The translations under genes were made by a program, and so were the position numbers. Shown here one piece after another: positions 30,384-39,737 of a stretch of 64,000 nucleotides of DNA. The stretch's first letter is position 1. Every line of letters begins with the position of its first letter. The notes beneath the pieces are model-generated. The model saw only the letters and a program-made list of their open reading frames with translations, was not told the DNA's origin and did not search any database. Source of the DNA: Candidatus Gagatemarchaeum stordalenia (lineage in GTDB: Archaea; Thermoproteota; Nitrososphaeria; Nitrososphaerales; Gagatemarchaeaceae); NCBI GenBank assembly GCA_003164815.1, contig PLUF01000043.1:1-64000 (forward strand). The letters are read 5' to 3'.

Positions 30384-31592
30384 TTATCTCTTGAGCCCGT
30401 GCTGCGGATGGCGCATCGCTACCGCGTACGGGACGAGCACGGCGAGGAATGTCGCGCCCAGGGTGAGATAGGCAGCAGTCAGCCCGAATTGCACCCAGAC
30501 GGCACTACCGAGGAGGGGCCCGAGGATGACTCCGACGTCTTCGGCGGCGCCGTAGATGCCCATCGCCCTGCCTGCGTATCTCTTCGGTATGCCCACCATC
30601 AGGAGCGACAGCGAGAGCGGGCTGATGGCGGAGAAGCAGACCCCCTCGAGGAGACCGGCCACGGCGATCTCCCAGACGTTGTTGAGCTGCGTCAGTAGGG
30701 CGAAGACGCCGAAGCTCGCTGCGAGCGCCGTGGCAATCACGTATCGCGCGCTCTTTCCTCCCCGGGACGAGAGGAGGGGCTGGAAGATGACGTTGGCCAC
30801 CCAGAACGAGGAGTAGACGATCCCGGCCTGGAGTTCGGTGGCCGAGATGGAAGGCGTCTGCGTCACGACGAGCTGCATTATGTTCACGAAGAAGGAGTAG
30901 CCGATGAAGGTGGGGACCGCCACCAAGGAGATGAGGGGGAGCCCGCGCCAGTCGAGGGGGGGCCTCGGTTCCTTGTCCGCGGGATCCTCTCGGATATCTC
31001 CCAGCCCTTCGCCAGCGCCTGACTTCCGCGAGGAGCGGAGGTAGATGAGGTAGACGCAGGCCGTAGCCACCGCCGCTAGGTAGAAGGTGTTCCCGAAGTG
31101 GATCGCGGGCTCGGCGAGGCTCGCGATCAGAGACCCGACGACCTGGGCCAGGGCGTATATCGCACCCAGCAGGCCGAAGCCGCCTGCCCACTTCCCCGAC
31201 TCGTTCTGCCTGATCACCAGCGAGCGGGACACGACCGCGAGAATGGGAGCAGAGACCCCGAGGAGGACCTCGACGAGTATGGCGCCTTCGATGTCCGTGA
31301 CAAGGGGGACGAGCAGGTAGGTCGCCGCAGTCATGGTCGCGCTGGCAAGGATCAGGCGGTCCGGACCGACCCTGTCGAAGAAGACCCCCCACGCGATCTC
31401 GGAGATCAGGAGGCTCCCTCCGAAGAGCCCGATCGAGATGCCGACCTCGAGGTCCGAGATGCCGACGGAGAAGAAGTAGAGGGGGAGGAGCAGCGCAGTC
31501 ACACCCCTCAGGATGGTGAAGATCGAGTAGAGGGAGATGAATGGAAGTCGGCTCCGGCCGCTCAAATCAGCGGAGCGCCTCCGTTTTTTCAT
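30384..31592 (-). CDS. MFS transporter (12 helices)
   Basis: 402 residues. Twelve membrane segments in two halves. Starts basic (MKKRRRSADLSGRSRLP), helix 1 LYSIFTILRGVTALLLPL. The MFS loop 2-3 motif reads ISEIAWGVFFDRVGPDRL, a GxLxDRxGR-type sequence. A hydrophilic central loop (GAGEGLGDIREDPADKEPRP) divides the halves. Resembles SetA- and YfkF-like exporters rather than sugar importers. Substrate unknown. Confidence 0.82.
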   Translation of the reverse strand: MKKRRRSADLSGRSRLPFISLYSIFTILRGVTALLLPLYFFSVGISDLEVGISIGLFGGSLLISEIAWGVFFDRVGPDRLILASATMTAATYLLVPLVTDIEGAILVEVLLGVSAPILAVVSRSLVIRQNESGKWAGGFGLLGAIYALAQVVGSLIASLAEPAIHFGNTFYLAAVATACVYLIYLRSSRKSGAGEGLGDIREDPADKEPRPPLDWRGLPLISLVAVPTFIGYSFFVNIMQLVVTQTPSISATELQAGIVYSSFWVANVIFQPLLSSRGGKSARYVIATALAASFGVFALLTQLNNVWEIAVAGLLEGVCFSAISPLSLSLLMVGIPKRYAGRAMGIYGAAEDVGVILGPLLGSAVWVQFGLTAAYLTLGATFLAVLVPYAVAMRHPQHGLKR

Positions 31593-31646
31593 TTAAGCGT
31601 TCGGGGATGGAATCCTTTTTACGACTGACCGGCCGTCAGATCATCC

Positions 31647-33149
31647 TTGCCTGGAAAGGTCTTCCTTGGGAGGAGCGGGGTGGCTGCGACCGAGCACCCA
31701 CTCGCATCCCTGGCAGCCTGCAGGGCGATGCAGGACGGTGGGAACGCGTTCGACGGCGCCGCGGCCGCGAGCTTCGTCCTCGGTGTGACTCAGCCCCACC
31801 TCAACGGGCTCGGGGGAGATTTCTTCGGGCTCTTCTATCTTGCCAAGGAGCGCAGGGTCTACTGCTTGAATTCGAGCGGCTGGTCCTTCTCGTCGATGAC
31901 CGTCGAGTCGCTAGGACGAGCCGGGCATCGGACGGTCCCGAGGAGCGGCCCTGCGAGCGTCGTGGTGCCGGGACACGTCGCCGGGGTCCACGTCATGCAG
32001 CAGCGGTTCGGAGCCCTCGAGTTCAGCGGAGCTCTGGACGACGCGACGCGGCTGGCGGAGGAGGGGTTCCCTATTGGAAGGGGGCTCGCCAGGTCTCTCG
32101 GGGCGGCATTGCCGGAGCTGTCGGAGGGGGCGAAGCGGACCTTCGGGGCCGGCGAAGGGGCACCCCGGGAAGGCGACATCCTGAGACAGCGGGCTCTCGC
32201 CAAGTCTCTCCGCGACATCGCTAGGCTCGGGCCCACCGGTTTCTATTCCGGCGCCCCTGCGAAGTCGATAGGCGAGGCGATGCTGCGCGCCGGATTGGAG
32301 GCCGGCGAAGAGGACTTGGCGTCCTTCGAACCCGAGTGGTGCGAACCGCTGGTGATGCCGTACAAGGGGACGGATGTCTTCGAGGTCCCGCCAAACAGCA
32401 TGGGCGCGACGAGGCTGCTTATCCTCGAGCTTCTGAAGAAGCTCGACTTCGCCTCGCTGGGACCCCGCTCGGCCGAGAGGGTGCGGGCGACCGTCGAGGC
32501 CTCCAAGTCGGCGTACGCCGCGAGGGACGCAAAGCTGGGCGACCCAAGATTCGTCCCCTTCAGCCTCGACGAGTTCCTGAAGTCGGGCGTGGGCGTCGGG
32601 ACCCAGAAGAGGATCGACCTGGCTGACACGACCTACTTCGCAGTTGCCGACCGCGAAGGGAACCTGCTATCGTGCATCCAGAGCATATTCCACCACTTCG
32701 GCTCGAAGGTCTTCCTCGACGACTGCGGGTTCTTCCTGAACAACCGGGGCTCGGCCTTTGTGATGGACGGCCCCAACAAGCTCGAGCCCAGGAAGAGGCC
32801 GCTGCACACTCTCTCTTCGCTGATCCTCGTGAAAGACGGGAGGCCGGCTTTCGCCGCCGGGTGCAGCGGAGGCGAGTACAGGCCCCAGCAGCACGCGCTC
32901 CTCGTCACCAACATCGTCGACTACTCGATGGACCTCCAGCAGGCGATCGACTTCCCGCGTTTCCTCTGGGACGGGCGGGCCGACGTGGCAGTGGAAGAAG
33001 GTTTCAGCGGGCTCGACAAGCTAGGCATGCGGCACGGGGTCATCGGATATCCGGGCGCCACGGGGGTCGCGCAGGGGGTCGAGGTCATGGAGGAGTGCGT
33101 GAAAGGCGTCTGCGACCTAAGGGGCGAGGGCCTCCCCATTGGATTCTAA
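31647..33149 (+). CDS. ggt: Gamma-glutamyltransferase-family protein
   Basis: 500 residues from TTG, with TATA-like CTTTTTAC about 28 bases upstream. Ntn-hydrolase fold: GVAATEHPLASLAACRAMQD, DGAAAASFVLGVTQPHLNGLGGDFF and VPGHVAG match the large subunit. The autocleavage site is DTTYFAVADREGN, so the small subunit would start at Thr. Later motifs GFFLNNRGSAFV, RKRPLHTLSS and GCSGGEYRPQQH match the small subunit, though GGGS-type residues differ. No signal peptide, unlike periplasmic enzymes, so probably cytoplasmic. The substrate may be another gamma-glutamyl or cephalosporin-like amide. Confidence 0.85.
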   Translation: MPGKVFLGRSGVAATEHPLASLAACRAMQDGGNAFDGAAAASFVLGVTQPHLNGLGGDFFGLFYLAKERRVYCLNSSGWSFSSMTVESLGRAGHRTVPRSGPASVVVPGHVAGVHVMQQRFGALEFSGALDDATRLAEEGFPIGRGLARSLGAALPELSEGAKRTFGAGEGAPREGDILRQRALAKSLRDIARLGPTGFYSGAPAKSIGEAMLRAGLEAGEEDLASFEPEWCEPLVMPYKGTDVFEVPPNSMGATRLLILELLKKLDFASLGPRSAERVRATVEASKSAYAARDAKLGDPRFVPFSLDEFLKSGVGVGTQKRIDLADTTYFAVADREGNLLSCIQSIFHHFGSKVFLDDCGFFLNNRGSAFVMDGPNKLEPRKRPLHTLSSLILVKDGRPAFAAGCSGGEYRPQQHALLVTNIVDYSMDLQQAIDFPRFLWDGRADVAVEEGFSGLDKLGMRHGVIGYPGATGVAQGVEVMEECVKGVCDLRGEGLPIGF

Positions 33150-33185
33150 ACAAGGTTTAAGATTCCCGTCCCGGGCCGAGGGGGC

Positions 33186-34325
33186 GTGTCTCTGGACAAG
33201 CTTCACGAGTCGCCGTCGCTTGAGATGATCAACCTAGTCTTTGAGATGAAGACGAAGGGGAAGGAGGTGCTCTCGCTGGCGCCGGGAGACCCGTCGTTCG
33301 ACACCCCGAGGGAGATAGTCGAGGTGGCATACAAGAGCATGCTCGAGGGCGGGACTCACTACGTCCACTCGTACGGGACACTCGACGTGAGGAACGCGAT
33401 CATGGACAAGGTCCGCAGGAAGAACGGGATCGCGGCGAAGCTCGAGAACACGATCTTCATCACCGCCAAGCTGGCGGTCTTCGCCTCGCTCGCGTCGGTC
33501 TCGGGCAGCTCCTATGAGGCCCTGGTCCCCGACCCGGGGTACTTCTACTCAGAGCCGGTCATCCTCGCGGGCGGGAGGCCGGTCCGGTACAGGCTTTCGC
33601 CGTCGTTCGGACTGGACCTCGACGAGATCAAGAAGAAGACCGGGCCGAAGACCAGGGCGATTGTGATCAACACCCCCTCCAATCCCACGGGGACCGTCTT
33701 CGGGAAGAGCGAGCTCCGGGAGCTCTACGACTTCTGCTACGACAGGGGCATCTACATCCTGAGCGACGAGGCCTACGAGGACCTGGTCTATTCCAAGAAA
33801 CACTTCTCGATTGGTTCCCTCGAGAAGAGCCCGGACAGGGTGCTCTCGCTGTATACCCTCTCCAAGAGCTATTCCATGCCAGGGTGGAGGGCGGGCTACA
33901 TCGTCGCATCCGACGAGAGGTTGAAGCTGGTGAACAAGCTCCTCGAGCACACGGTCACGTGCTTCCCGCCCTTCATCATGCACGCGTCAGCCTATGCCCT
34001 AAACAACGGGGAGAGGTTCATCCAGGAGTTCAAGAAGGAGTACGTCAAGAGGAGGAAGTTCCTGAACGACCGGATGGCCGAGATCCCTTCTCTTCGGCCG
34101 GGGGAGATAGAGGGCTCGTTCTACGCCTTTCCGGGCTACGGGCTCAGGATGAAGTCCCGGGAGCTTACGAGGGAGCTGCTGTTCAGCCAGAACGTCGCCG
34201 TCCTCCCGGGTACGGCCTTCGGACCTTCCGGCGAGAAGCACCTGAGGCTCTGCTTCGCGGTCGCCGAAGACACAATCTCGAGGGCCATGGACGGGATGAA
34301 AGCGTTCTTCGCAGCAAACGGATAG
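33186..34325 (+). CDS. Class I aminotransferase (PLP)
   Basis: 379 residues from GTG. AspC/AAT-I fold: LSLAPGDPSFDTP, Y-HSYGTLDVRNAI, NTPSNPTGTVF, SDEAYEDLVY, PLP lysine in TLSKSYSMPGWRAGY, LRLCFAV. Aspartate/aromatic or alanine aminotransferase-type. At the usual SGA-GG cofactor loop the sequence is ITAKLAVFASLASV. The gene is 37 bases downstream of the glutamyltransferase gene, so the two may share a transcript in glutamate or peptide metabolism. Confidence 0.87.
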   Translation: MSLDKLHESPSLEMINLVFEMKTKGKEVLSLAPGDPSFDTPREIVEVAYKSMLEGGTHYVHSYGTLDVRNAIMDKVRRKNGIAAKLENTIFITAKLAVFASLASVSGSSYEALVPDPGYFYSEPVILAGGRPVRYRLSPSFGLDLDEIKKKTGPKTRAIVINTPSNPTGTVFGKSELRELYDFCYDRGIYILSDEAYEDLVYSKKHFSIGSLEKSPDRVLSLYTLSKSYSMPGWRAGYIVASDERLKLVNKLLEHTVTCFPPFIMHASAYALNNGERFIQEFKKEYVKRRKFLNDRMAEIPSLRPGEIEGSFYAFPGYGLRMKSRELTRELLFSQNVAVLPGTAFGPSGEKHLRLCFAVAEDTISRAMDGMKAFFAANG

Positions 34326-34344
34326 AATCGGGGGCCGCGAGGAG

Positions 34345-35286
34345 TCAGGCCGAGAAGGCCCTTATCCAGGGGGAGGCGACGATGAAGGCGAGCCCGTCCC
34401 CAGACCAGGCAATGCAGGAGACTCCCAGGCCCCCGAGCGCGGCCAGCTTGGTCACCGACCTGCCGTCGAACTTGTAGATGGCTGTCTCCCCCTCATCATC
34501 GGTCATCGCGCTGGTGCCGATCAGGGCGTACTCGCCCGAGGGATGCCAGGCGCAGGCGGTCGGGAAGATGGTCTCGCTGCCCCAGGATATCTCCCGGAGA
34601 CCTTCTTCCCCGTACGAGAAGAGGGCGGGCGTGTGCCAGGTCTGGTCGAAGCCGGCCAGGAGACAGGACGAACCGTCTGGTCTCCAGCTCGCGGATGTGA
34701 GGTCGGCCCGGCTCTCTGCCAGCGTAGAGACGTCCTGGAGGGAACCACCCTCGAGCCTGAAGAGGTTCGGAGAGGGCGAAAGTCCGCCCACCGAGTCTCT
34801 GAAGCAGTTCCCCGCGACGAGGGCGTATCCGTCCCTCGGGTGCCACGCTATCGACCTGAGGTGGGTGTCCGCGCCGTGGACTATCTCGAACTTCTGCGCC
34901 GCGTGGAGGTAGGCCGCGCCGTTGTTCCCCACGAAGAGCGTTCTCTCCCCGGACGGGTCCCAGGCTACCCGCCTGAGGTTCTCTCGGATGTCCTCCCTGA
35001 CCCGCTCCAGAGCACCGCCGGTAAGGCTGAGGACGAGGCCCGAGTTGCCGCAGGCGAAAGCGCTCTCCCCGGCGGGCGAGAACTCGGCCCCTCGGAGGTT
35101 CTCGGTGGTCTTGGAGTCCAACCGCGCAAATCCGCCGTCTGCGTACCGGAGCACAGCCCCCCTGTCCCCGACGAGCAGGGCAGTCCCATCCCTCCTGCTC
35201 CAGCAGGCCCATCGGAGACGACCCGGGGCATCCACCGATCTCTCACCCATGGTCTGACCGTCAAACGTGAGTATCTTCTGTTTCAT
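34345..35286 (-). CDS. WD40/beta-propeller protein
   Basis: 313 residues, cytoplasmic, with about six or seven blades of about 45 residues. Repeat landmarks W-x-x-x-G-x-x-A-L-x-x-G occur as WSRRDGTALLVGD, FSPAGESAFACGN, WDPSGERTLFVGN, WHPRDGYALVAGN, WRPDGSSCLLAG, WHPSGEYALIGT and WSGDGLAFIVA. These act mostly as binding scaffolds. No signal peptide or enzyme motif. Convergent with the aminotransferase gene. Binding partner unknown. Confidence 0.75.
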   Translation of the reverse strand: MKQKILTFDGQTMGERSVDAPGRLRWACWSRRDGTALLVGDRGAVLRYADGGFARLDSKTTENLRGAEFSPAGESAFACGNSGLVLSLTGGALERVREDIRENLRRVAWDPSGERTLFVGNNGAAYLHAAQKFEIVHGADTHLRSIAWHPRDGYALVAGNCFRDSVGGLSPSPNLFRLEGGSLQDVSTLAESRADLTSASWRPDGSSCLLAGFDQTWHTPALFSYGEEGLREISWGSETIFPTACAWHPSGEYALIGTSAMTDDEGETAIYKFDGRSVTKLAALGGLGVSCIAWSGDGLAFIVASPWIRAFSA

Positions 35287-35341
35287 CTCGATCAGGCAAA
35301 GACCACGGGAGGAAGTGAGGGCTTCACCCTGGTGGCGATTC

Positions 35342-35737
35342 CTACCACGTTCTGACGTGGGTGGGCTCTATCACGAAGAGGATGCGCTTCTCCGTCGGCT
35401 TTCGCCCTTGGTACTTCTTGTTCCCGGTGTACTTGAAGGAGAGAAAGTCGATGTGGTCGTCCGCCTTCTTGCCCGTGTACGTCTTCACCACCTTGCCATC
35501 AAAGGAGAGGAAGAAGTAGGGGTTGCTAGCGTCGGAGACGGCGAGGGCGACGCGGGAGTCCCTCAGGAGGTTCTTCACCTTCACTCGCCCGAGCGCGCTG
35601 TTGACAAGGATTTTCGAGCCGTCTGTGTCCACCCAGACCGGGGTGACCTGCGGAGAGCCGTCTCGGTTTATCGTCGCGACGAACGCGAAGTTCTTGCCCT
35701 TGAGGAGGTCCACGGCCTTCTTGTCTAGTTTCACCAT
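35342..35737 (-). CDS. PPOX-class F420-dependent flavin-binding protein
   Basis: 131 residues from the ATG at 35737; an in-frame ATG at 35779 is weaker. Split-barrel fold of the pyridoxamine 5'-phosphate oxidase superfamily: KNFAFVATINRDGSPQVTPVWVD, SALGRVKVKNLLRDSRVALAV, VVKTYTGKKADDHIDFLSFKYTG. This is typical of F420-binding PPOX proteins (Rv1155-like), reductases of small molecules. Supports F420 use in this archaeon. Substrate not known. Confidence 0.82.
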   Translation of the reverse strand: MVKLDKKAVDLLKGKNFAFVATINRDGSPQVTPVWVDTDGSKILVNSALGRVKVKNLLRDSRVALAVSDASNPYFFLSFDGKVVKTYTGKKADDHIDFLSFKYTGNKKYQGRKPTEKRILFVIEPTHVRTW

Positions 35738-35808
35738 TTCGAGAAACCGAGGTTGCGACCCTGTGATTAACCTTTTCATCAGGAGTCGGGGGAACTGAAG
35801 TCTTATGA

Positions 35809-36183
35809 GTGACCGCGACGGGCGAGCTCTTCTTGGCCAGGCCTAGGAGCGTCGAGTTGGGCGAGACCCACGTCACGATCGAATGGAGTGACGGGCACAG
35901 GAGCGTCTTCTCCAACCGGGGCTTGAGGGAGTCGTGCCCGTGCGCCCTCTGTCAGGGAGAGGCGAGTCCCCTCGTGGGGTCGAGGGCGCTCCCCATGGTG
36001 CCGGACGTGCCCGCGGGGGTGAGGGCGTCTGAGTATCGGATGGTCGGGCTCTACGCCATCGCGTTCGCCTGGAGCGACGGTCACTCCACGGGGATCTACC
36101 CCTATGACTACCTCCTAGCGAGGTGCGAGTGCGACGCCTGCGTGGCGGAGAGACCTGAGAGCTTAATAGAATCTCGAGAGTGA
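35809..36183 (+). CDS. DUF971 protein (gamma-butyrobetaine hydroxylase N-terminal-like domain)
   Basis: 124 residues from GTG (alternative ATG 35805 is out of frame). Two strands read ITIEWSDGH and AFAWSDGHSTGIYPYDYL, with CPCALCQGE and CECDAC between and after them. The domain usually binds zinc through such Cys pairs and occurs alone or fused to MRP/ApbC-like or hydroxylase proteins; function unknown. Plausible link to Fe-S assembly, inferred only from other genomes. It ends 11 bases before the helicase gene. Confidence 0.8.
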   Translation: MTATGELFLARPRSVELGETHVTIEWSDGHRSVFSNRGLRESCPCALCQGEASPLVGSRALPMVPDVPAGVRASEYRMVGLYAIAFAWSDGHSTGIYPYDYLLARCECDACVAERPESLIESRE

Positions 36184-36193
36184 AAACGCGCGC

Positions 36194-39037
36194 TTGAGCG
36201 GTGTTACAGGTTTTGATTTCCTCGCCGATCCAGTGAGGGGGATCCTAGACGAGATGGGGATCCACGGCCCTACGCCTCCGCAGGCCCAGGCCTCCCCATG
36301 GATAGCGACCGGAGAGAACGTGCTAGTGATCGCTCCTACGGGGTCGGGGAAGACCGAGGCGGCCATTCTACCCTTATTGAGCCGGCTGGTAAAGGAGGGC
36401 CACGGCGACGGGATCTCCATCATCTACATCACTCCGTTGCGGGCGCTGAACAGGGACATGCTGAGGCGCCTCGAGACCTGGTGCGCCAAACTCTCGCTCA
36501 AAGTCGAGGTGAGGCACGGCGACACGCCGCTCTCGCAGAGGCAGAGGCAGTCCAGGTCTCCGCCCGACGTCCTGGTCACCACCCCGGAGACCCTCCAAGC
36601 GATACTCCCGGGCGCGAGAATGCGCCGGAACCTAGCGAGCGTCAAAGCCGTCGTGGTCGACGAGCTGCACAACCTGGTCGAGAGCAAGAGGGGCGTCCAG
36701 CTCACTGTCGGTCTGGAGAGGCTGAGAAAGGTCGCGGGGGATTTTCAGCTCGTCGCTCTCTCCGCTACGGTCGGGAGCCCCGAAGAGACGGCCAGCTTCA
36801 TCTTCGGTGAGGCCAAGTACAGGATAGTCAAGGCGGCGGTCCCGAAGGAGTTCAGGTACAGGGTCGAGTACCCCACTCCCGACTCCAACGACAGCGAGAT
36901 TTCGAGGGAGACGTTCAGCACCATAGACCTCGCGGCCCGCCTCTCTCTAATCGACGAGCAGATCGGGTCCCACAGGTCCACCCTCATCTTCGTGAACAGC
37001 AGGACGCTGGCGGAGATGCTAGGCGAGAAGCTGAACAGGCTGAGGGGCGACGTCGGAGTTCACCACGGCTCCCTACCGCGGGAGGAGAGGGAGAGAGTCG
37101 AGAACGCGTTCAAGCAAGGTCAGCTGAAGGCGCTCGTCTGTACTAGCACGCTCGAGCTCGGGATAGACATCGGTTCGGTCGACCTGGTGCTGCAGTACAT
37201 GTCCCCGAGACAGGTCACCTCCCTGATCCAGCGCGTCGGGAGGTCGGGGCACGACCTGCGTCGGACCTCGGAGGGCGTCATCATAACGGTCTCGGCAGAC
37301 GACATCCTCGAGTCGGCAGCTTCCATCGAGGAGGCCCACGCCGGGAGACTGGAGGAGACCAGACCCTACCGCAACTCACTCGACGTCCTGGCGCACCAGA
37401 TCGCGGGGTACCTCATGGACTACGACTCCGTCGAGAAGGGGCTCATCCTCGCCGAGGTCAGGAAGGCGCACCCCTTCAGGGACCTGTCCGAGGAGGCCTT
37501 CCAGCGTGTGGTCGACTATCTCGGCCAGCTCCGGAAACTGAGGGCGGAGGGGACGAAGCTGGTAAGGACGAGGGGGACGCGTGAGTACTATTTCCAGAAC
37601 CTCTCCACGATCCCGGACGAGACGCGGTACTTCGTCGTCGACGTGGCGAACAACCAGAACGTGGGGATACTCGGAATGGAGTTCGTGCTACTGAAGGCGA
37701 AGGTCGGGCTCCACTTCATACTGAAGGGCAGGATTTGGCAGATCGAGAAGATAGCGAACGACAGAAAGATCTACGTCACGTCGATCGAGGACCCGCTCGC
37801 AGCCGTCCCCGGCTGGGACGGAGAGATGCTCCCCATCCCGTGCGGGCTCGCCCAGAAGACCGGGCGCCTTCGGAAGCGGGTCGCGTCCGTACTCTCCGAG
37901 AATCCTCCGGAGGTCTCGGCCGCCCTTCTCTCAACCCAGATGCCGGTCTCGCTTGAGGGGACGAGGATGGTCGTCGACGAGATCCATGAACACCTCCGTC
38001 TTGGAGCCCCCCTGCCGAGCGACGACCTGATCCTTCTCGAGGGTTGGCATAAGTACCTGATAATTCACTCGTGTTTCGGAGAGAACGTAAACAGGACGCT
38101 CGCCTACACATTCGAGGAGGTCCTGTCGCGCAAGGGGCTGATTCGCCTCTGGTACCTGGACGGCTACCGCATAATGATAGAGCTCACGGTCGACTCGTCC
38201 GAGCTCGACCTCAGAGGGCTCGGGGAGCAGCTCTTCGGGATGTCCCCCGAGGAGTTCGAGAGGACCTACGCTGTCGCGGCCCAGCGCAACTTCCCGTTTC
38301 CCGGGAGGGTGAAGGCGATAGCCGAGAGGTTCGGCGCCCTCAGGAGGGGTCAGTTCATCGCGCATCCGAACCTCTGTTCTCTCCCCACCAGGTTCGAGAA
38401 CACCCCGGTCTTCGAGGAGGCCTTGCAGGAGAGCGGCCGGGACCTCCTCGACATGAGGAGGGCCAAGGAACTCCTGGTCTCGGTGTCGCTGGGAAAGACG
38501 CGTGTGGAGACTTTCCTGTCGGACGAGAAGCCCACCCCTATCGCATACCACATACTCTACCGCTATCTCGACGTGCCGGAGCTCGTCGCGCCAGACTCGC
38601 TCGCAAAGACGACGATCGAGAAGATGAAGCTGAGCATCTACGGCACCTCGATAGAGCTGGTCTGCATGAAGTGCGGGCTGGGTCAGGGGTTCACGACGAT
38701 AGGCGAGGTCGCCGAAGAACCGCGGTGCGCCTCTTGCGCCTCGGGACTGCTCTCCCCCGCGTTCTGGACGGCGAGCCAGGTGACGAAGCTGATGTCAAGG
38801 AAGCTCGCCCGCGACGTCCTCAGCGACGACGAGAGGTCGGAGCTGGCGAAGGCGAGACGAGCCGCAGACCTGGTCCTCTCATACGGCAGGAGGGCCATAA
38901 TCGCCCAGGCGGTCTACGGCATCGGGCCGCAGACGGCGGCCAGGATCCTCGCGAAGATGGACGAGGAGGAGGAGACGTTCTACAGGGAGCTGCTCGAGGC
39001 GAAGCTGAAGTTCATCGAGACAAGGCCGTTCTGGTGA
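36194..39037 (+). CDS. lhr: Lhr-like superfamily 2 helicase
   Basis: 947 residues from TTG. Motif I APTGSGKTEA, Ia ITPLRALN, II DELHN (DExH variant), III LSATV, motif VI QRVGRSGHD. After the two RecA domains comes the Lhr winged-helix and beta-bundle region. Near the C-terminus a CMKC-x16-CASC pair gives a zinc ribbon, and a helix-hairpin-helix (VYGIGPQTAARIL) ends the protein. Core Lhr proteins unwind DNA/RNA hybrids and act in DNA repair. Length fits archaeal Lhr (about 900 aa). Confidence 0.9.
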   Translation: MSGVTGFDFLADPVRGILDEMGIHGPTPPQAQASPWIATGENVLVIAPTGSGKTEAAILPLLSRLVKEGHGDGISIIYITPLRALNRDMLRRLETWCAKLSLKVEVRHGDTPLSQRQRQSRSPPDVLVTTPETLQAILPGARMRRNLASVKAVVVDELHNLVESKRGVQLTVGLERLRKVAGDFQLVALSATVGSPEETASFIFGEAKYRIVKAAVPKEFRYRVEYPTPDSNDSEISRETFSTIDLAARLSLIDEQIGSHRSTLIFVNSRTLAEMLGEKLNRLRGDVGVHHGSLPREERERVENAFKQGQLKALVCTSTLELGIDIGSVDLVLQYMSPRQVTSLIQRVGRSGHDLRRTSEGVIITVSADDILESAASIEEAHAGRLEETRPYRNSLDVLAHQIAGYLMDYDSVEKGLILAEVRKAHPFRDLSEEAFQRVVDYLGQLRKLRAEGTKLVRTRGTREYYFQNLSTIPDETRYFVVDVANNQNVGILGMEFVLLKAKVGLHFILKGRIWQIEKIANDRKIYVTSIEDPLAAVPGWDGEMLPIPCGLAQKTGRLRKRVASVLSENPPEVSAALLSTQMPVSLEGTRMVVDEIHEHLRLGAPLPSDDLILLEGWHKYLIIHSCFGENVNRTLAYTFEEVLSRKGLIRLWYLDGYRIMIELTVDSSELDLRGLGEQLFGMSPEEFERTYAVAAQRNFPFPGRVKAIAERFGALRRGQFIAHPNLCSLPTRFENTPVFEEALQESGRDLLDMRRAKELLVSVSLGKTRVETFLSDEKPTPIAYHILYRYLDVPELVAPDSLAKTTIEKMKLSIYGTSIELVCMKCGLGQGFTTIGEVAEEPRCASCASGLLSPAFWTASQVTKLMSRKLARDVLSDDERSELAKARRAADLVLSYGRRAIIAQAVYGIGPQTAARILAKMDEEEETFYRELLEAKLKFIETRPFW

Positions 39038-39042
39038 GGGAG

Positions 39043-39645
39043 TCACCCGGCGGTCTTGGAGCCCACGGCACGAAGGAAGAACTCAGTTATGAAGCGCTTG
39101 GACTTCTCCAGGTCTCTCGTCTTGGCGAAGTGGAACTTCTGGAAGACTACGTTGTTCAGCATGCCGAGAAGGCAGTCCGCCGCGCTCCTCGCGTCGGTCT
39201 TGTCGAAGGTGCCCGAAGCGACCCCTCGTCTCACGATGGATTCGGCCACGTCGTGGACCTCGTCGAGCTGTTCGCTTATGCGCGCGGCGGCCTCGTGGTC
39301 GAGCTTCGCAGTGTCGATTAGGTAGAGCCCGGGCTCGAACGCCTCCGTGGGGAACGATGAGAGGTAGACGTCGATGAAGGCCGCCGTTCCCTTCGCCGCG
39401 TCCTTGATGGCGGACTTGGCCCTCAGCCGGGCGATGAATTCGTGCATGCTCACCCGCGTGCTCACCGCCGCCTCGAAGAGACGCTTCTTGTCTTTGAAGT
39501 AGTAGTAGATCATCGGAGGCGTCGTGTTGGCCTCGCGGCACACGTCCCTAATCGAGACGTTCGCGAAGCCCTTCTCGGCGAAAAGTCTCGTCGCGGCCTT
39601 CAATATCGCCGCGGAACCATCTTTCGGCCTTGGCACGGCAATCAT
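39043..39645 (-). CDS. TetR-family transcriptional regulator
   Basis: 200 residues. N-terminal HTH KAATRLFAEKGFANVSIRDV followed by CREANTTPPMIYYYFKDKKRL (recognition helix with YYYF). C-terminal ligand-binding helices are variable. It is divergent from a membrane-protein gene; the 92-base gap contains an inverted repeat, TAACG-CT-CGTTA (39689-39700), a likely operator. It probably represses itself and the neighbour. Ligand unknown. Confidence 0.88.
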   Translation of the reverse strand: MIAVPRPKDGSAAILKAATRLFAEKGFANVSIRDVCREANTTPPMIYYYFKDKKRLFEAAVSTRVSMHEFIARLRAKSAIKDAAKGTAAFIDVYLSSFPTEAFEPGLYLIDTAKLDHEAAARISEQLDEVHDVAESIVRRGVASGTFDKTDARSAADCLLGMLNNVVFQKFHFAKTRDLEKSKRFITEFFLRAVGSKTAG

Positions 39646-39688
39646 CGCATGAACCTAGCCTAATTAGTTGCTGCTTTCGCGAGCTAAC

Positions 39689-39700
39689 TAACGCTCGTTA
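39689..39700. promoter_or_regulatory. Candidate TetR operator
   Basis: TAACGCTCGTTA has 5-bp perfect arms with a 2-base centre. It lies between the divergent TetR and membrane-protein genes, directly upstream of a CTTTATCT TATA-like element (39703-39710). A further pair, TTAGTT (39664-39669) and AACTAA (39686-39691), surrounds it. Confidence 0.45.
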
Positions 39701-39737
39701 AACTTTATCTACCGTGGGGGGCTGAGCCGGACTGAAG

